A stretch of DNA of 49,058 bases from assembly GCA_021783475.1 (NCBI GenBank), contig JAJXTU010000005.1, positions 1 to 49,058 of the forward strand, written 5' to 3'. Below, piece by piece: positions 16,892-25,460 of this stretch; positions within the stretch are counted from its first letter, which is position 1, and every line of letters begins with the position of its first letter. The notes under the pieces are model-generated. The model saw only the letters and a program-made list of their open reading frames with translations. It was not told where the DNA came from and searched no databases. The position numbers and the translations under genes are program-made. The stretch comes from a bacterium (GTDB taxonomy: Bacteria > Thermodesulfobiota > Thermodesulfobiia > Thermodesulfobiales > Thermodesulfobiaceae).

Positions 16892-17809
16892 TTGTATTTA
16901 AGACAATTCAAGGTCTTTTTGGTGGCAGCTGAGAGAGAGAGCTTTACTCAGGCTGCAAAAGAGCTTTACTTGACACAACCGGCGGTTTCTTTTCAGATTC
17001 AAGCGCTAGAAGATTTTTTTGGAGCTAAGCTATTTAAGAGGACAGGGAGAAAGGTAGAGCTCACTGATGCTGGAGATACCCTTCTGCCCTATGCAAAAAA
17101 GATAATTGATGCTATGGATGAATCGAAAAAAGCTATAGAGCAAGTTGGTGCAGCAAAAACTGGAAAATTAGTTGTAGGAGCCAGTACGACAATAGGTATA
17201 TATATCTTGCCCCCTCTTATAGCAATATACCGATCTAAATATCCTCAAACTATAATCTCTATTAGGGTTGAAAATACCGAAGGTATAGAAGAAGCTCTAT
17301 TAAGAAAAGATATAGATTTTGGTTTAATAGAAGGGTTTGTAAAAAGCTCCTACGTTAAGAGGGAAAAGTTCAGAGACGATGAACTTGTTTTAATCGTTCC
17401 TGCTCATCACCCTTGGCCTGACATTATCGAATTATCTGATCTTATGATAGAGCCACTTATTTTGAGAGAAGAGGGGTCGGGGACCAGGATGGTCTTGGAG
17501 GGCGCACTGATGGAAAAAAGCCTTTCGGTTTCTGATCTGAATATAAATATGGTACTGGGTAACACAGAGGCAATAAAGCATGCAGTTGCTGCTGGACTTG
17601 GAGTTTCTTTTGTTTCGAAGTGTACTATTGGCAAAGAACTTGCGCTGGGTCTTTTAAGGATTGTAAAGGTCAGGGGTCTTAATGTTATGCGAGAACTTTT
17701 CATTATAAGAAGAGAGAATGAGGACCTGTCGCCATATGCTGAAAGAATTTTAAGATTTTTAAATAAACCTACGCCTATTGATACGACCTTTCCCTCTGTA
17801 GAAAAATAG
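16892..17809 (+). CDS. LysR-family transcriptional regulator (CysL-like)
   Basis: 305 residues. The N-terminal winged helix (about 1-60) carries SFTQAAKELYLTQPAVSFQIQALE; the rest is a two-lobed effector-binding domain with LREEGSGTRMVLE and GNTEAIKHAVAAGLGVSFVSK. The effector lobes resemble the CysL and selenium-metabolism-associated LysR group as I remember it, which would suit the Sec genes elsewhere in the window, but this is not proven. TTG 16892 has an excellent AGGAGGA SD. The gene lies 3 nt before dnaX, an unusual place for a LysR regulator, so the two may be co-transcribed. Confidence 0.87.
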   Translation: MYLRQFKVFLVAAERESFTQAAKELYLTQPAVSFQIQALEDFFGAKLFKRTGRKVELTDAGDTLLPYAKKIIDAMDESKKAIEQVGAAKTGKLVVGASTTIGIYILPPLIAIYRSKYPQTIISIRVENTEGIEEALLRKDIDFGLIEGFVKSSYVKREKFRDDELVLIVPAHHPWPDIIELSDLMIEPLILREEGSGTRMVLEGALMEKSLSVSDLNINMVLGNTEAIKHAVAAGLGVSFVSKCTIGKELALGLLRIVKVRGLNVMRELFIIRRENEDLSPYAERILRFLNKPTPIDTTFPSVEK

Positions 17810-17811
17810 TT

Positions 17812-19398
17812 ATGGAAGTATTGTATAGAAAATACAGGCCAGTTACCTTTGACGATATGATAGGTCAGGACGTCCCAAAAACGGTCCTTGAGAATGCCTC
17901 TAAACTAAGTGATCCTCCTCATGCATACCTTTTTGCTGGTATGAGAGGGACAGGAAAAACCACAGCAGCAAGAATATTTGCAAAGGCTCTTAACTGTACT
18001 TCAGAGGGCAAAAAGCCCTGTCTTAATTGTGAGTCGTGCAAGAGCTTTGCTGAAGGGTCTCTTGATTACGTTGAGATGGACGCTGCAACTCATAGTAGTG
18101 TAGATGATGCAAGGTCATTGAGAGAGATGGCTTTAATCTCGCCTATGGCATCAAAATACAGAATATTTGTAATAGATGAGGTTCATCGTTTGAGTGCCTC
18201 TGCTTTTGATGCTCTTCTGAAGATAATTGAGGAACCGCCCCCATTTTCAATATTTATATTTGCTACAACTGAGCCGCATAAGGTTCCGAAAACCATTCTT
18301 TCCAGGGTACTTAGGTTGGATTTTTCTCCTGTGAACCCAGAGATTCTTGCAACATATCTTGATAATATAGCCAAGCGTGAAGGGTATAAATTGGAAAGAG
18401 GCCTATTTTTGTCTATTGCAAGGAGGGCGGAGGGCTCTGTAAGAGACTCTCTATCCTTTTTACAGCAGATTTTTATGTTATTTGAAGGGAAAAGTTTATC
18501 AACTAAAGATATATATTCTGTTTTGGGGCTGCCAGATGAAGAGGTTATTTCAAATATGATGAAATTTCTTTATGAAGGCGATCTTACAAGACTGATTAAT
18601 CTCATGGATTTTCTTAGGACATCTTCTTTAAGCCCATTTGCTATTATAGATTCATGGATATATTTTGTATTATCAAGAATCGCTCTCGATCAGAGACCCC
18701 TTGCCTTTATTGATAGACTTATAGAGGTTAAGAACGATCTTAAATATGATCCTAACCCGTTTATGAGATTTGAAATGGAAGTTTATGCTGTTTTTTCCAT
18801 TTTAAATACAAGTAAAGAAATTGTTGTTGAAAAAACTCCTGAAATAAAAGACAGTCCGAAAAAAATACATAATGAAAAAAAGCTTACTAAGACTTTAGAG
18901 ACCAAAGCTGAACCTACGGTTAATAAAGGACCTATTCCTACCGAAGAATCTGTAGCTAATAAAGAATCTGTTACTATTGAAAAGACTGCCTTTATCGAAG
19001 AATCTGAGGTTAATAAGAATAACTTGAAAAAAGCTGATTTAACTATCGAAAAAATTAATGATGCATATTCCAAAGTTCTTGATGAGCTAAAAAATAACAA
19101 CCAAACAATGGTGCACGCAAAATATATTGCTGCTAAGCCTATCAGATTTGAGGACAATAAAGTTGTTTTTGGTTTTTCAAGGAAGGAGTCAAAATGGCAC
19201 AAGGAACAGTTTGATTCTAATGCCAAAGATAGAGAAATGGTAAGGAGCATGCTTTCTAAGGAATTGGGATTTGAGGTTCAGCTTTCAAGTGAATTTATAG
19301 AAAAAGAAACGAAAAAGGAGCCGAAAGCAACTTCGGTTGGTTTAACGTTTCCTGATCTTTTACAACATTTTAATGCAAAAGAAATAAAGATCGACTAA
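17812..19398 (+). CDS. dnaX: DNA polymerase III subunit tau (and possibly gamma)
   Basis: 528 residues. Domain I has Walker A AGMRGTGKTTAARIF (about 43-57) and the zinc module C-x8-C-x2-C-x2-C near residues 63-78; Walker B VIDEVHR and sensor-1 ATTEPHKVP follow. Domains I-III end near residue 335. A low-complexity Lys/Glu/Thr-rich linker (about 340-420) leads to a tau-specific C-terminal domain. It loads the sliding clamp and couples the replisome. In the linker, a heptamer A AAA AAG sits in the correct phase for -1 frameshifting (see separate entry). The order dnaX-ybaB-recR is the classical bacterial one. Only a weak SD is present; coupling to the LysR gene 3 nt upstream is likely. Confidence 0.95.
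   Translation: MEVLYRKYRPVTFDDMIGQDVPKTVLENASKLSDPPHAYLFAGMRGTGKTTAARIFAKALNCTSEGKKPCLNCESCKSFAEGSLDYVEMDAATHSSVDDARSLREMALISPMASKYRIFVIDEVHRLSASAFDALLKIIEEPPPFSIFIFATTEPHKVPKTILSRVLRLDFSPVNPEILATYLDNIAKREGYKLERGLFLSIARRAEGSVRDSLSFLQQIFMLFEGKSLSTKDIYSVLGLPDEEVISNMMKFLYEGDLTRLINLMDFLRTSSLSPFAIIDSWIYFVLSRIALDQRPLAFIDRLIEVKNDLKYDPNPFMRFEMEVYAVFSILNTSKEIVVEKTPEIKDSPKKIHNEKKLTKTLETKAEPTVNKGPIPTEESVANKESVTIEKTAFIEESEVNKNNLKKADLTIEKINDAYSKVLDELKNNNQTMVHAKYIAAKPIRFEDNKVVFGFSRKESKWHKEQFDSNAKDREMVRSMLSKELGFEVQLSSEFIEKETKKEPKATSVGLTFPDLLQHFNAKEIKID
18876..18890 (+). promoter_or_regulatory. Candidate -1 programmed frameshift site in dnaX
   Basis: The slippery heptamer A-AAA-AAG (18876-18882) is in zero frame as GAA AAA AAG (residues 355-357). 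After a -1 slip the ribosome reads GCT TAC TAA and stops at 18888-18890, giving a 359-residue gamma-like protein that ends just after domain III. A weak downstream fold exists (AGCTT with AAGCT, enclosing CTAA/TTAG); no clear upstream SD-like stimulator is seen. Confidence 0.5.
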
Positions 19399-19449
19399 AC
19401 TGGAATTTTCTGAATATTTTTAATAAATAATTTAAGGAGGGCATATATT

Positions 19450-19728
19450 ATGATGCCAGGAATGAAAAAAGCTCAACAGATGTTAGAAAAGTTTCAAACA
19501 GAACTTGCCGCTTTAGAAGTTGAGTCAAAATCCGGTGGAGATCTCGTTAAAGTAGTTGCTACAGGCGATCAAAAGATAAAATCCATAACCCTTGATCCTT
19601 CTCTTAAGGAAGAGGATATGGAAACAATAGCCGATCTTGTAATGGTGGCAGTAAACAATGCTCTTGATGAAGTGAAGACTCTTGGAATGAAAAAGATGCA
19701 AGGAATGGGGCTTCCCGGATTGTTTTAA
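19450..19728 (+). CDS. YbaB/EbfC nucleoid-associated protein
   Basis: 92 residues, slightly short for the family. The N-terminal helix MKKAQQMLEKFQTELAALEVE and the central GDLVKVVATGDQKIKSITLDP strand region are typical; the C-terminal helix ends in MKKMQGMGLPGLF. It forms dimers that bind DNA. The SD AAGGAGGG precedes ATG 19450; ATG 19453 directly follows and cannot be excluded. The stop overlaps recR by one base (TAATG), the standard dnaX-ybaB-recR coupling. Confidence 0.92.
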   Translation: MMPGMKKAQQMLEKFQTELAALEVESKSGGDLVKVVATGDQKIKSITLDPSLKEEDMETIADLVMVAVNNALDEVKTLGMKKMQGMGLPGLF

Positions 19729-20339
19729 TGAAATACCCCAAATCTTTAAGCGATTTGTCTCATGAACTTTCCCTTCTTCCCGGAATTGGGCCAAGACTCG
19801 CTTTAAGGTTGTCTTTTTTTATTTCACAAAGGGATAATAAAGAGAATCTTGCACTTATTGAGGCTTTGCACAATCTAAAGCATATAAAAAGGTGCTCTCA
19901 GTGCAATGCTCTTACTGAGCGCGATCCTTGTGATATATGTTCGGATCCCTCAAGAGACGATGAAATTTTGTGTATTGTATCAGATGTTAGAGACCTTTGG
20001 AAGATTGAGTCATCCAAGTCCTATAACGGTAGATATTTTGTCCTAAACAGTTTGATTATACCTTTAGAGGGCATAGACCCTGAGAGGGCTGGTATGACCA
20101 GTCTTTTCAGCTTAATAGTGGAAAAAAGACCTAAAGAAGTTATTATAGCTTTTGATTTCAGCCTTGAGGGGCAAACTACAGCACTCTATATTCAGGAGAG
20201 TCTCTCTAGGCGGCAAGAACAGTTAGGTTACTTGCCCCAATTAACGCGCCTTGCAGTAGGTCTCTCTATGGGTGACAACATAGATAATACAGATGAGTTT
20301 ACTATTGGGCAGGCAATATTACATAGGCAAAAGATATAA
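19728..20339 (+). CDS. recR: Recombination protein RecR
   Basis: 203 residues. The helix-hairpin-helix LLPGIGPRLALRLSFF is near residue 18, the four-cysteine zinc finger C-x2-C-x8-C-x2-C lies near residues 57-72, the Toprim domain spans about 80-175, and the C-terminal Walker-like tail is normal. RecR acts with RecO/RecF to load RecA on gapped DNA. The start ATG overlaps the ybaB stop by one base, and its ribosome access depends on ybaB translation. Only a weak hairpin (20357-20385) follows the stop. Confidence 0.94.
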   Translation: MKYPKSLSDLSHELSLLPGIGPRLALRLSFFISQRDNKENLALIEALHNLKHIKRCSQCNALTERDPCDICSDPSRDDEILCIVSDVRDLWKIESSKSYNGRYFVLNSLIIPLEGIDPERAGMTSLFSLIVEKRPKEVIIAFDFSLEGQTTALYIQESLSRRQEQLGYLPQLTRLAVGLSMGDNIDNTDEFTIGQAILHRQKI

Positions 20340-20419
20340 TATTTATGGAATTAAAGAGATATTATGATTTTAAAACAAAATATCTTTATTAATTCTTTAT
20401 TGTGCAAAACTAAATTGTT

Positions 20420-20425
20420 TATAAT
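20420..20425 (+). promoter_or_regulatory. -10 element placed for leaderless transcription of the SH3 gene
   Basis: A perfect TATAAT at 20420-20425 ends 8 nt before ATG 20434, so RNA would start at or within 1-2 nt of the start codon. No SD precedes this ATG. The -35 region is poor (TTGTGC has only a 14-bp spacer). Confidence 0.4.
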
Positions 20426-20433
20426 TTATTCGT

Positions 20434-21570
20434 ATGTTTAAGATTATTAGCGAAACTTATAACGATTATCTCCTATCATCAGGAGATGATCTTATCCTTG
20501 TTCCTCAGGAAAATGTTGGGAAGATAATTTTTCTAAAGGATCACATAGATCATATTGAGTGTATCAGAAACTTTAAAAAACACATTTTTTCTAAAGAGGA
20601 TCTCATAGAATATATAGTTTTCTTAAAAGATGGGACATCGTTTAGAGCTATCTCTGATGAAAAAATATTTCTAAAAATTCACCATCTGGCAAAATATACA
20701 AAGTGTGAAAACACAGAAAACCAGATTGATAGAAACATATTTATAAAAAATTATTTAAAGTTATTTGCACCTAAGATCCCCATTATAATCTTAATCTTGT
20801 CGATTGTTTTTGCGATTTTTGTATTTGCAAATAAATTCTACAATGGTCCTGGTAGAATTTTTTATGGCGAACCCAGAATTGACATTATTTATCCTCAGGG
20901 AGATTCAATAAAAGTCCAAAATATTGAAAATGGCCTTTACCTTGAAGTGCAATCCTCTGGGTTTGAGCCAAAGAAAATTGAAATTATGGTAAATGGCAGC
21001 GTTATATACCAAAAGCAAAATGCAAAGGATATTTACTACCAGTGGTTTCCTCCAAATCCAGGCATATATAAGATTGTAGCAAAATCTCAAAACGAGGGAA
21101 AAGATGTAATTTCCAAAACCTTGACAGTCTATGTTGAAGCTCATGCGAATGAAAGTGCCAGGCAGGGAAACCTGGTATCTTCTTCCAAGGCGAGTGGCAC
21201 AAAGATTGCAATTGGTAATCCCACAACTATGTATTCAGATCCCAATGAATCTAAGATTGTTGGCACAATAGAAAATGGTTCAAAAGTTGATATCGTAGGA
21301 AAGGCTTCAACTGACAACTCAAAACTCTACACCTTAAATGAGGATCTTGATCTGTATACCGATGGCTCTTTCATAAAATTTCAAAAGGGTGACTTGTTTA
21401 GACTTTATGACGCATCAGGAGACGTCCTTACTCTGATGTATAGAAAGGGTGACTCAATAGGATTGGTGAGGCTCCAAAACTCATATTTGGACAAAGTTAA
21501 TAGTGAAGAATGGTATAAGGTGGTCTATAATGGCAAAGAAGGTTGGATAAGTTCATTTTTTACGAGGTGA
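20434..21570 (+). CDS. Membrane-anchored protein with extracytoplasmic SH3 domain, function unknown
   Basis: 378 residues. The N-terminal cytoplasmic part (about 1-110) has no assignment; alternating strands suggest a small PH-like fold. One membrane segment lies at about 113-134 (PIIILILSIVFAIFVFA). Outside the membrane, residues about 145-230 look like an Ig-like domain (IEIMVNGSVIYQ, then GIYKIVAKS) and residues about 255-378 like one or two bacterial SH3 units, ending EEWYKVVYNGKEGWISSFF. SH3 units of this type often bind peptidoglycan. It is the first gene of a run with the GT4 and GH130 genes (4 nt and 16 nt gaps). No SD is seen at ATG 20434. Confidence 0.6.
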   Translation: MFKIISETYNDYLLSSGDDLILVPQENVGKIIFLKDHIDHIECIRNFKKHIFSKEDLIEYIVFLKDGTSFRAISDEKIFLKIHHLAKYTKCENTENQIDRNIFIKNYLKLFAPKIPIIILILSIVFAIFVFANKFYNGPGRIFYGEPRIDIIYPQGDSIKVQNIENGLYLEVQSSGFEPKKIEIMVNGSVIYQKQNAKDIYYQWFPPNPGIYKIVAKSQNEGKDVISKTLTVYVEAHANESARQGNLVSSSKASGTKIAIGNPTTMYSDPNESKIVGTIENGSKVDIVGKASTDNSKLYTLNEDLDLYTDGSFIKFQKGDLFRLYDASGDVLTLMYRKGDSIGLVRLQNSYLDKVNSEEWYKVVYNGKEGWISSFFTR

Positions 21571-21574
21571 TAAT

Positions 21575-22579
21575 ATGAAGATTGCTATGATTTCACCCAT
21601 AGCATGGAGGACGCCTCCCAGGCACTATGGTCCCTGGGAACAAATCACTTCACTGATAACTGAAGGTCTTGTAAAGGAAGGTTTGGAAGTAACACTATTT
21701 GCTACAGCAGACTCTGTTACATCTGCTGAGCTGATTTCTGTTGCACCAATGGGCTACGAAGAAGATAAAAATGCTGATCCTAAGGTTATGGAATACTTAC
21801 ATATCTCGAATGTTTTTGAATTGGCAGATAGATTTGATATAATTCACAATCAATTTGACTTTATGCCTCTTTGTTTTTCAAGACTTATAAAAACTCCAAT
21901 GATAACTACAATACATGGATTTTCTTCTCCCAAAATATTACCAATATATAAAAAATATAATAAACACGTAAGGTATGTATCTATTTCAGATTCTGATAGG
22001 AATCCCGATCTTGATTATATTGCTACCGTATATCACGGAATAGATATTAAAAAATTTCCATTTAACCCTAATCCAAAAGATTATCTTCTCTTTTTTGGCA
22101 GAATGCACCCCGATAAGGGTGCTCACGATGCAATCAAGATAGCAAAGGCAACTGGTATGAAGCTCTACTTAGCAGGTCCTATACAGGATAAGGTTTACTT
22201 TGAAGATATGGTAGAGCCTTACTTGTGTGAAGAAATAAAATATTTGGGCAGCGTAGGTCCAGATAAAAGAGGAGGATTGCTATCTAATGCAATTGCCTTG
22301 CTTCATCCAATATATTTTGATGAGCCATTTGGCTTAAGCGTAGTGGAGTCTCTTGCATGCGGAACGCCTGTTTTGGCTTACAACAGAGGAAGTATGAGTG
22401 AAATAGTAGCAAAATCAGTTGGTATACTGGTTAACTCTTTTGAAGAAGCAGTTGAAAAATTGCCTTCGATATACAACGTTAAGAGGATTGATTGCAGAAA
22501 GTATGTCGCAGAAAGGTTTACATCTCAAAGGATGGTAGATGATTATATAAAAGTTTATAAAATGATACTGAATAATTAA
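21575..22579 (+). CDS. GT4-family glycosyltransferase
   Basis: 334 residues, GT-B fold. The N-terminal domain begins MKIAMISPIAWRTPP and includes YGPWEQITSLITEGLV; the C-terminal domain has FFGRMHPDKGAHDAIKIA and the GT4 donor site EPFGLSVVESLACGTPV (the E-x7-E motif). GT4 enzymes are retaining and use nucleotide sugars such as GDP-mannose or UDP-glucose. The related annotated group is that of short GT4 proteins near GH130 phosphorylases. The SD AGGTGA overlaps the upstream stop; GH130 follows 16 nt later. The acceptor is unknown. It is probably cytoplasmic, as no signal or membrane segment is present. Confidence 0.8.
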   Translation: MKIAMISPIAWRTPPRHYGPWEQITSLITEGLVKEGLEVTLFATADSVTSAELISVAPMGYEEDKNADPKVMEYLHISNVFELADRFDIIHNQFDFMPLCFSRLIKTPMITTIHGFSSPKILPIYKKYNKHVRYVSISDSDRNPDLDYIATVYHGIDIKKFPFNPNPKDYLLFFGRMHPDKGAHDAIKIAKATGMKLYLAGPIQDKVYFEDMVEPYLCEEIKYLGSVGPDKRGGLLSNAIALLHPIYFDEPFGLSVVESLACGTPVLAYNRGSMSEIVAKSVGILVNSFEEAVEKLPSIYNVKRIDCRKYVAERFTSQRMVDDYIKVYKMILNN

Positions 22580-22595
22580 TTAGGGAGGGATAGCG

Positions 22596-23546
22596 ATGAA
22601 TCTGGATCTATATAGGGGCAGTGGTGTAGTAAAAAGATACATATATAATCCAATTCTCACAAAAGACGATATTCCTTATCAGGTTTCCTCAGTTTATAAT
22701 CCTGCAATTGCTATGTATCAGGATAAATATGTATTGATATTTAGATCGGCAAGGCTCAATGGGAGATCTATTTTAGGCAAAGCTATTTCTACTGACGGTC
22801 TAAAATTTGACGTTGATAAAGAGCCATTTATGCTTCCTGAAAGCGATGGATATTTTGGCAGGTATGAAAGTGCTGGCATAGAGGATCCAAGGATAACTAA
22901 ACTTGGTGATGAATATTTTATTACATATAGTGCATATTCCGAATATGGCGTAAGAATCGGTTTGGCAAAGACGGTTGATTTCAAGAAGGTTGAAAGGATT
23001 GCCCTAATTACAAGCGCAGACCACAGGAATATAGTAATTTTTCCAGAAAAATTCGGTTCTGATTATGTTCGGCTTGACAGACCTCACTCCGATATAATTC
23101 CCTGGTCTATCTGGATTTCATATTCAAGTGACCTGGTACACTGGGGGAGATCAGACATATTGATAAAGCCAAAATCTTATCATTGGGATGAGCTAAAGGT
23201 CGGGCCAGGCGCTCCACCTATTAAGACTAAAGAAGGATGGCTTAGTATTACTCATGGCGTTTATATGACCATGAGCGGCTCTGTATATAGGCTGGGAGTA
23301 GCCTTGCACGATTTAAATGACCCTTCCAAAATTCTGGGCATATCTGACGAATGGATTCTTGAGCCAGAAGACGATTGGGAAAGGGTTGGGTATGTCCCCA
23401 ATGTGGTATTTTGTGCTGCTGCATTGAAAGAGGGTGAATTTATTAGGCTTTGGTGGGGTGGCGCTGACAGCGTAGTTTGTACAGGGATTACAAGGGTAGA
23501 TGACCTTGTGGAAAAATGTTTAAAAAATAACAGGGAGGCACTGTGA
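22596..23546 (+). CDS. GH130-family glycoside phosphorylase (beta-mannoside type)
   Basis: 316 residues forming a five-bladed beta-propeller of the GH130 type. YNPAIAMYQDKYVLIFR is blade 1; the catalytic Asp97 is in GIEDPRI. RPH near residue 165 and ITHGV near 220 match the positions I recall for phosphate-pocket residues, which suggests a phosphorylase and not a hydrolase. Known GH130 enzymes cleave beta-mannosides (beta-1,4 Man-Glc, beta-1,2-mannobiose, beta-1,2-oligomannan) with phosphate, giving mannose-1-phosphate. It is cytoplasmic, since no signal peptide is present. A strong SD (AGGGAGGG) is present. Its stop is 8 nt from the convergent mqnC stop. Confidence 0.85.
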   Translation: MNLDLYRGSGVVKRYIYNPILTKDDIPYQVSSVYNPAIAMYQDKYVLIFRSARLNGRSILGKAISTDGLKFDVDKEPFMLPESDGYFGRYESAGIEDPRITKLGDEYFITYSAYSEYGVRIGLAKTVDFKKVERIALITSADHRNIVIFPEKFGSDYVRLDRPHSDIIPWSIWISYSSDLVHWGRSDILIKPKSYHWDELKVGPGAPPIKTKEGWLSITHGVYMTMSGSVYRLGVALHDLNDPSKILGISDEWILEPEDDWERVGYVPNVVFCAAALKEGEFIRLWWGGADSVVCTGITRVDDLVEKCLKNNREAL

Positions 23547-23553
23547 AGAGGGT

Positions 23554-24588
23554 TTATAGATCCTTATCGCTTATGAAATTGTAAAAGGCATCCCTTTCAG
23601 AGCTTTCAAATCCAGCAGATCTTATAAGGCTCTCAAGCTCTTCTGTGCTCTGAGGTCTATGAATTTTCTCTATTGCTGAGGCCACTACGTTTTCCTCAAG
23701 CATCACAGAACCCATATCATTTGCACCGCAGAGAAGGGCAATTGGTGCTACATCCTTTCCTACTGTGAGCCAGGATGCGCCTATATTTGTTATGTTGTCA
23801 AAAAATATCCTTGACAGGGCAACCGTTTTTAAGTAATCTATTTTGTTTTCCCACATTTTATTACTTTTCGATTTGAATATCCATGGAATAAAGGCTATAA
23901 AACCGCCTGTTTCGTCTTGTAGGTCTCTCACTTTTTTAAAGTGCTCCAACCTATCGTCAATTGTTTCGCCAAAACCTATTACCATAGTGGCCGTGCTCAT
24001 TAAGCCTGAATAGTGTGCAATTCTGTGAATATGTATCCACGTGGCGGATGAAATCTTTTTTGGGCTAATGGATTCTCTAATTTTATCTACCAATATTTCT
24101 GCTCCTGCTCCAGGAAGTCCTTGTAAGCCTGCCTCTTTTAATCTTTCTATTACTTCCTTATAAGAGATTCTCTCAACTTTTGAAAAGTGATCTATCTCTG
24201 CGGCAGATAACGAATGGAGCACTATTTTAGGATATCTTTCTTTAATATGCTTAAATATTTCTTCTATATCTTTAAGTCTAAACTCTGGATCGAGACCGCC
24301 CTGTAGCATAATTTGCGTTGCTTTGAGCGCTACTGCCTCATCTACTCGCTTAAATATTTCTTCCTTAGATAGCCTAATGGGGTTTTTGCTTTCTACTGGC
24401 ACACTGAAATAACAAAATTTACAATTGGACGTGCAAACGTTACTGTAATTTATATTTCTATCTATGATATAGGTTACCTTTTTGAGTCCAAATTCTGCCC
24501 TTGTTTGATCGGCCAACTTTGCAAGTTCGAATAATGGCAAGTTAAAAAGTTTCTTTGCTTCATTTATATTCACTCTCTTTTTTATCAT
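23554..24588 (-). CDS. mqnC: Cyclic dehypoxanthinyl futalosine synthase MqnC
   Basis: 344 residues. This radical SAM enzyme cyclises dehypoxanthine futalosine in the futalosine route to menaquinone. The cluster motif C-x3-C-x2-C appears in YSNVCTSNCKFCYF after DRNINY; MLQGGLDP and FGETIDDRLEHF follow, with AFIPWIFKS near residue 235. The frame is open 21 nt further upstream, but ATG 24588 has the SD AGAGGTG at the right distance. It is last in the minus-strand order mqnD-mqnE-mqnA-mqnC and is separated from mqnA by about 97 nt. Confidence 0.9.
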   Translation of the reverse strand: MIKKRVNINEAKKLFNLPLFELAKLADQTRAEFGLKKVTYIIDRNINYSNVCTSNCKFCYFSVPVESKNPIRLSKEEIFKRVDEAVALKATQIMLQGGLDPEFRLKDIEEIFKHIKERYPKIVLHSLSAAEIDHFSKVERISYKEVIERLKEAGLQGLPGAGAEILVDKIRESISPKKISSATWIHIHRIAHYSGLMSTATMVIGFGETIDDRLEHFKKVRDLQDETGGFIAFIPWIFKSKSNKMWENKIDYLKTVALSRIFFDNITNIGASWLTVGKDVAPIALLCGANDMGSVMLEENVVASAIEKIHRPQSTEELESLIRSAGFESSERDAFYNFISDKDL

Positions 24589-24657
24589 AAACACCTCTTG
24601 AAAATACAAAATTATTTAAGTGCTTTATTGTAACAAATAATCTGTTAAGAGTTTATT

Positions 24658-24672
24658 AGACATGCAGTGTCT
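24658..24672. repeat. Short imperfect palindrome between mqnA and mqnC
   Basis: AGACA-TGCAG-TGTCT, a 5-bp inverted repeat 14 nt after the mqnA stop on the minus strand. No T run follows on either strand, so it is not a terminator; it could be a protein site or chance. Confidence 0.25.
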
Positions 24673-24685
24673 TAATAATTTAAAT

Positions 24686-25420
24686 TTAGTTTTTTATTAG
24701 CTTTTCAAGTTCAAATAACCCTTTTAAATCGTTTGTGTCAAGGATATATGACATATTTGTATAATATTCTTTAGAAGAAGTGTTTTTATAATTCCAGCTC
24801 AAGTTATTTTTTTCACTCTCAGCATATTTTACTGCCAGCGAATAGTTTCTTATGAAATCCAATAACAGATCGTTTTTGATATCCTTTCTTGCTGAGAGCA
24901 GGGAAAAAACAGTTGGCAAATTTGTGTGTTTTTTCCATAACTCAGATACGTCGTAAACAAATCTGTTACTTTTTTTCTCCATAAAACTTAAGGCTTCATC
25001 GCCTATAATTATTTCTGCAGAGAAATTGTTTTCATCTTTTGAGAATATCGGCTCGATGCTATAAAATTTTCTAATGATGCACATTACTATATTATTAATA
25101 GTGTTTGAAGTATTTGATAATCTAATTATTTTTTTGTCAAGCTTTTCTATTGGTTCATTTGAAACGAGAAATGTGCTCAATACTGGTCCATAGCATGACA
25201 GCCCGAAGGGCAAAATTGGTCTTAGCAGATCCTGATTTTTAATCCATGTCGCGGAAGAAATGGTTGCAACATCAAGCTCATTGTTCACCAGCATATCGTT
25301 TAATGTGGCTGGATCTGACAGGAAAAGCTTGTATCCAATTTTTTCAAAACCAAGCCTAATTGGTAAAAAATTATGAAATTTAATTAAACCAAACCTTAAA
25401 AGTTCATTATTATTTGCCAT
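24686..25420 (-). CDS. mqnA: Chorismate dehydratase MqnA
   Basis: 244 residues, type II periplasmic-binding fold used as an enzyme. It removes water from chorismate to give 3-[(1-carboxyvinyl)oxy]benzoate, the first futalosine-pathway step. Fitting features are the N-terminal FGLIKFHNFLPI, the ATISSATWI segment, IIGDEALSF and YDVSELW (commonly YDLGEEW). It is divergent from better known members, so confidence is helped by the flanking mqn genes. The upstream ATG at 25432 has no SD; ATG 25420 has GGGAGA 4 nt before it and is preferred. It follows mqnE by about 40 nt. Confidence 0.82.
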   Translation of the reverse strand: MANNNELLRFGLIKFHNFLPIRLGFEKIGYKLFLSDPATLNDMLVNNELDVATISSATWIKNQDLLRPILPFGLSCYGPVLSTFLVSNEPIEKLDKKIIRLSNTSNTINNIVMCIIRKFYSIEPIFSKDENNFSAEIIIGDEALSFMEKKSNRFVYDVSELWKKHTNLPTVFSLLSARKDIKNDLLLDFIRNYSLAVKYAESEKNNLSWNYKNTSSKEYYTNMSYILDTNDLKGLFELEKLIKN

Positions 25421-25460
25421 TATATCTCCCATTTATTTTTTTCTGATATCGTAAGATAAT

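Noticed and set aside
18859-18865. First run of seven A residues in dnaX as a second slippery site
   Set aside because: Its phase is CCG AAA AAA ATA, which does not give the X-XXY-YYZ arrangement.
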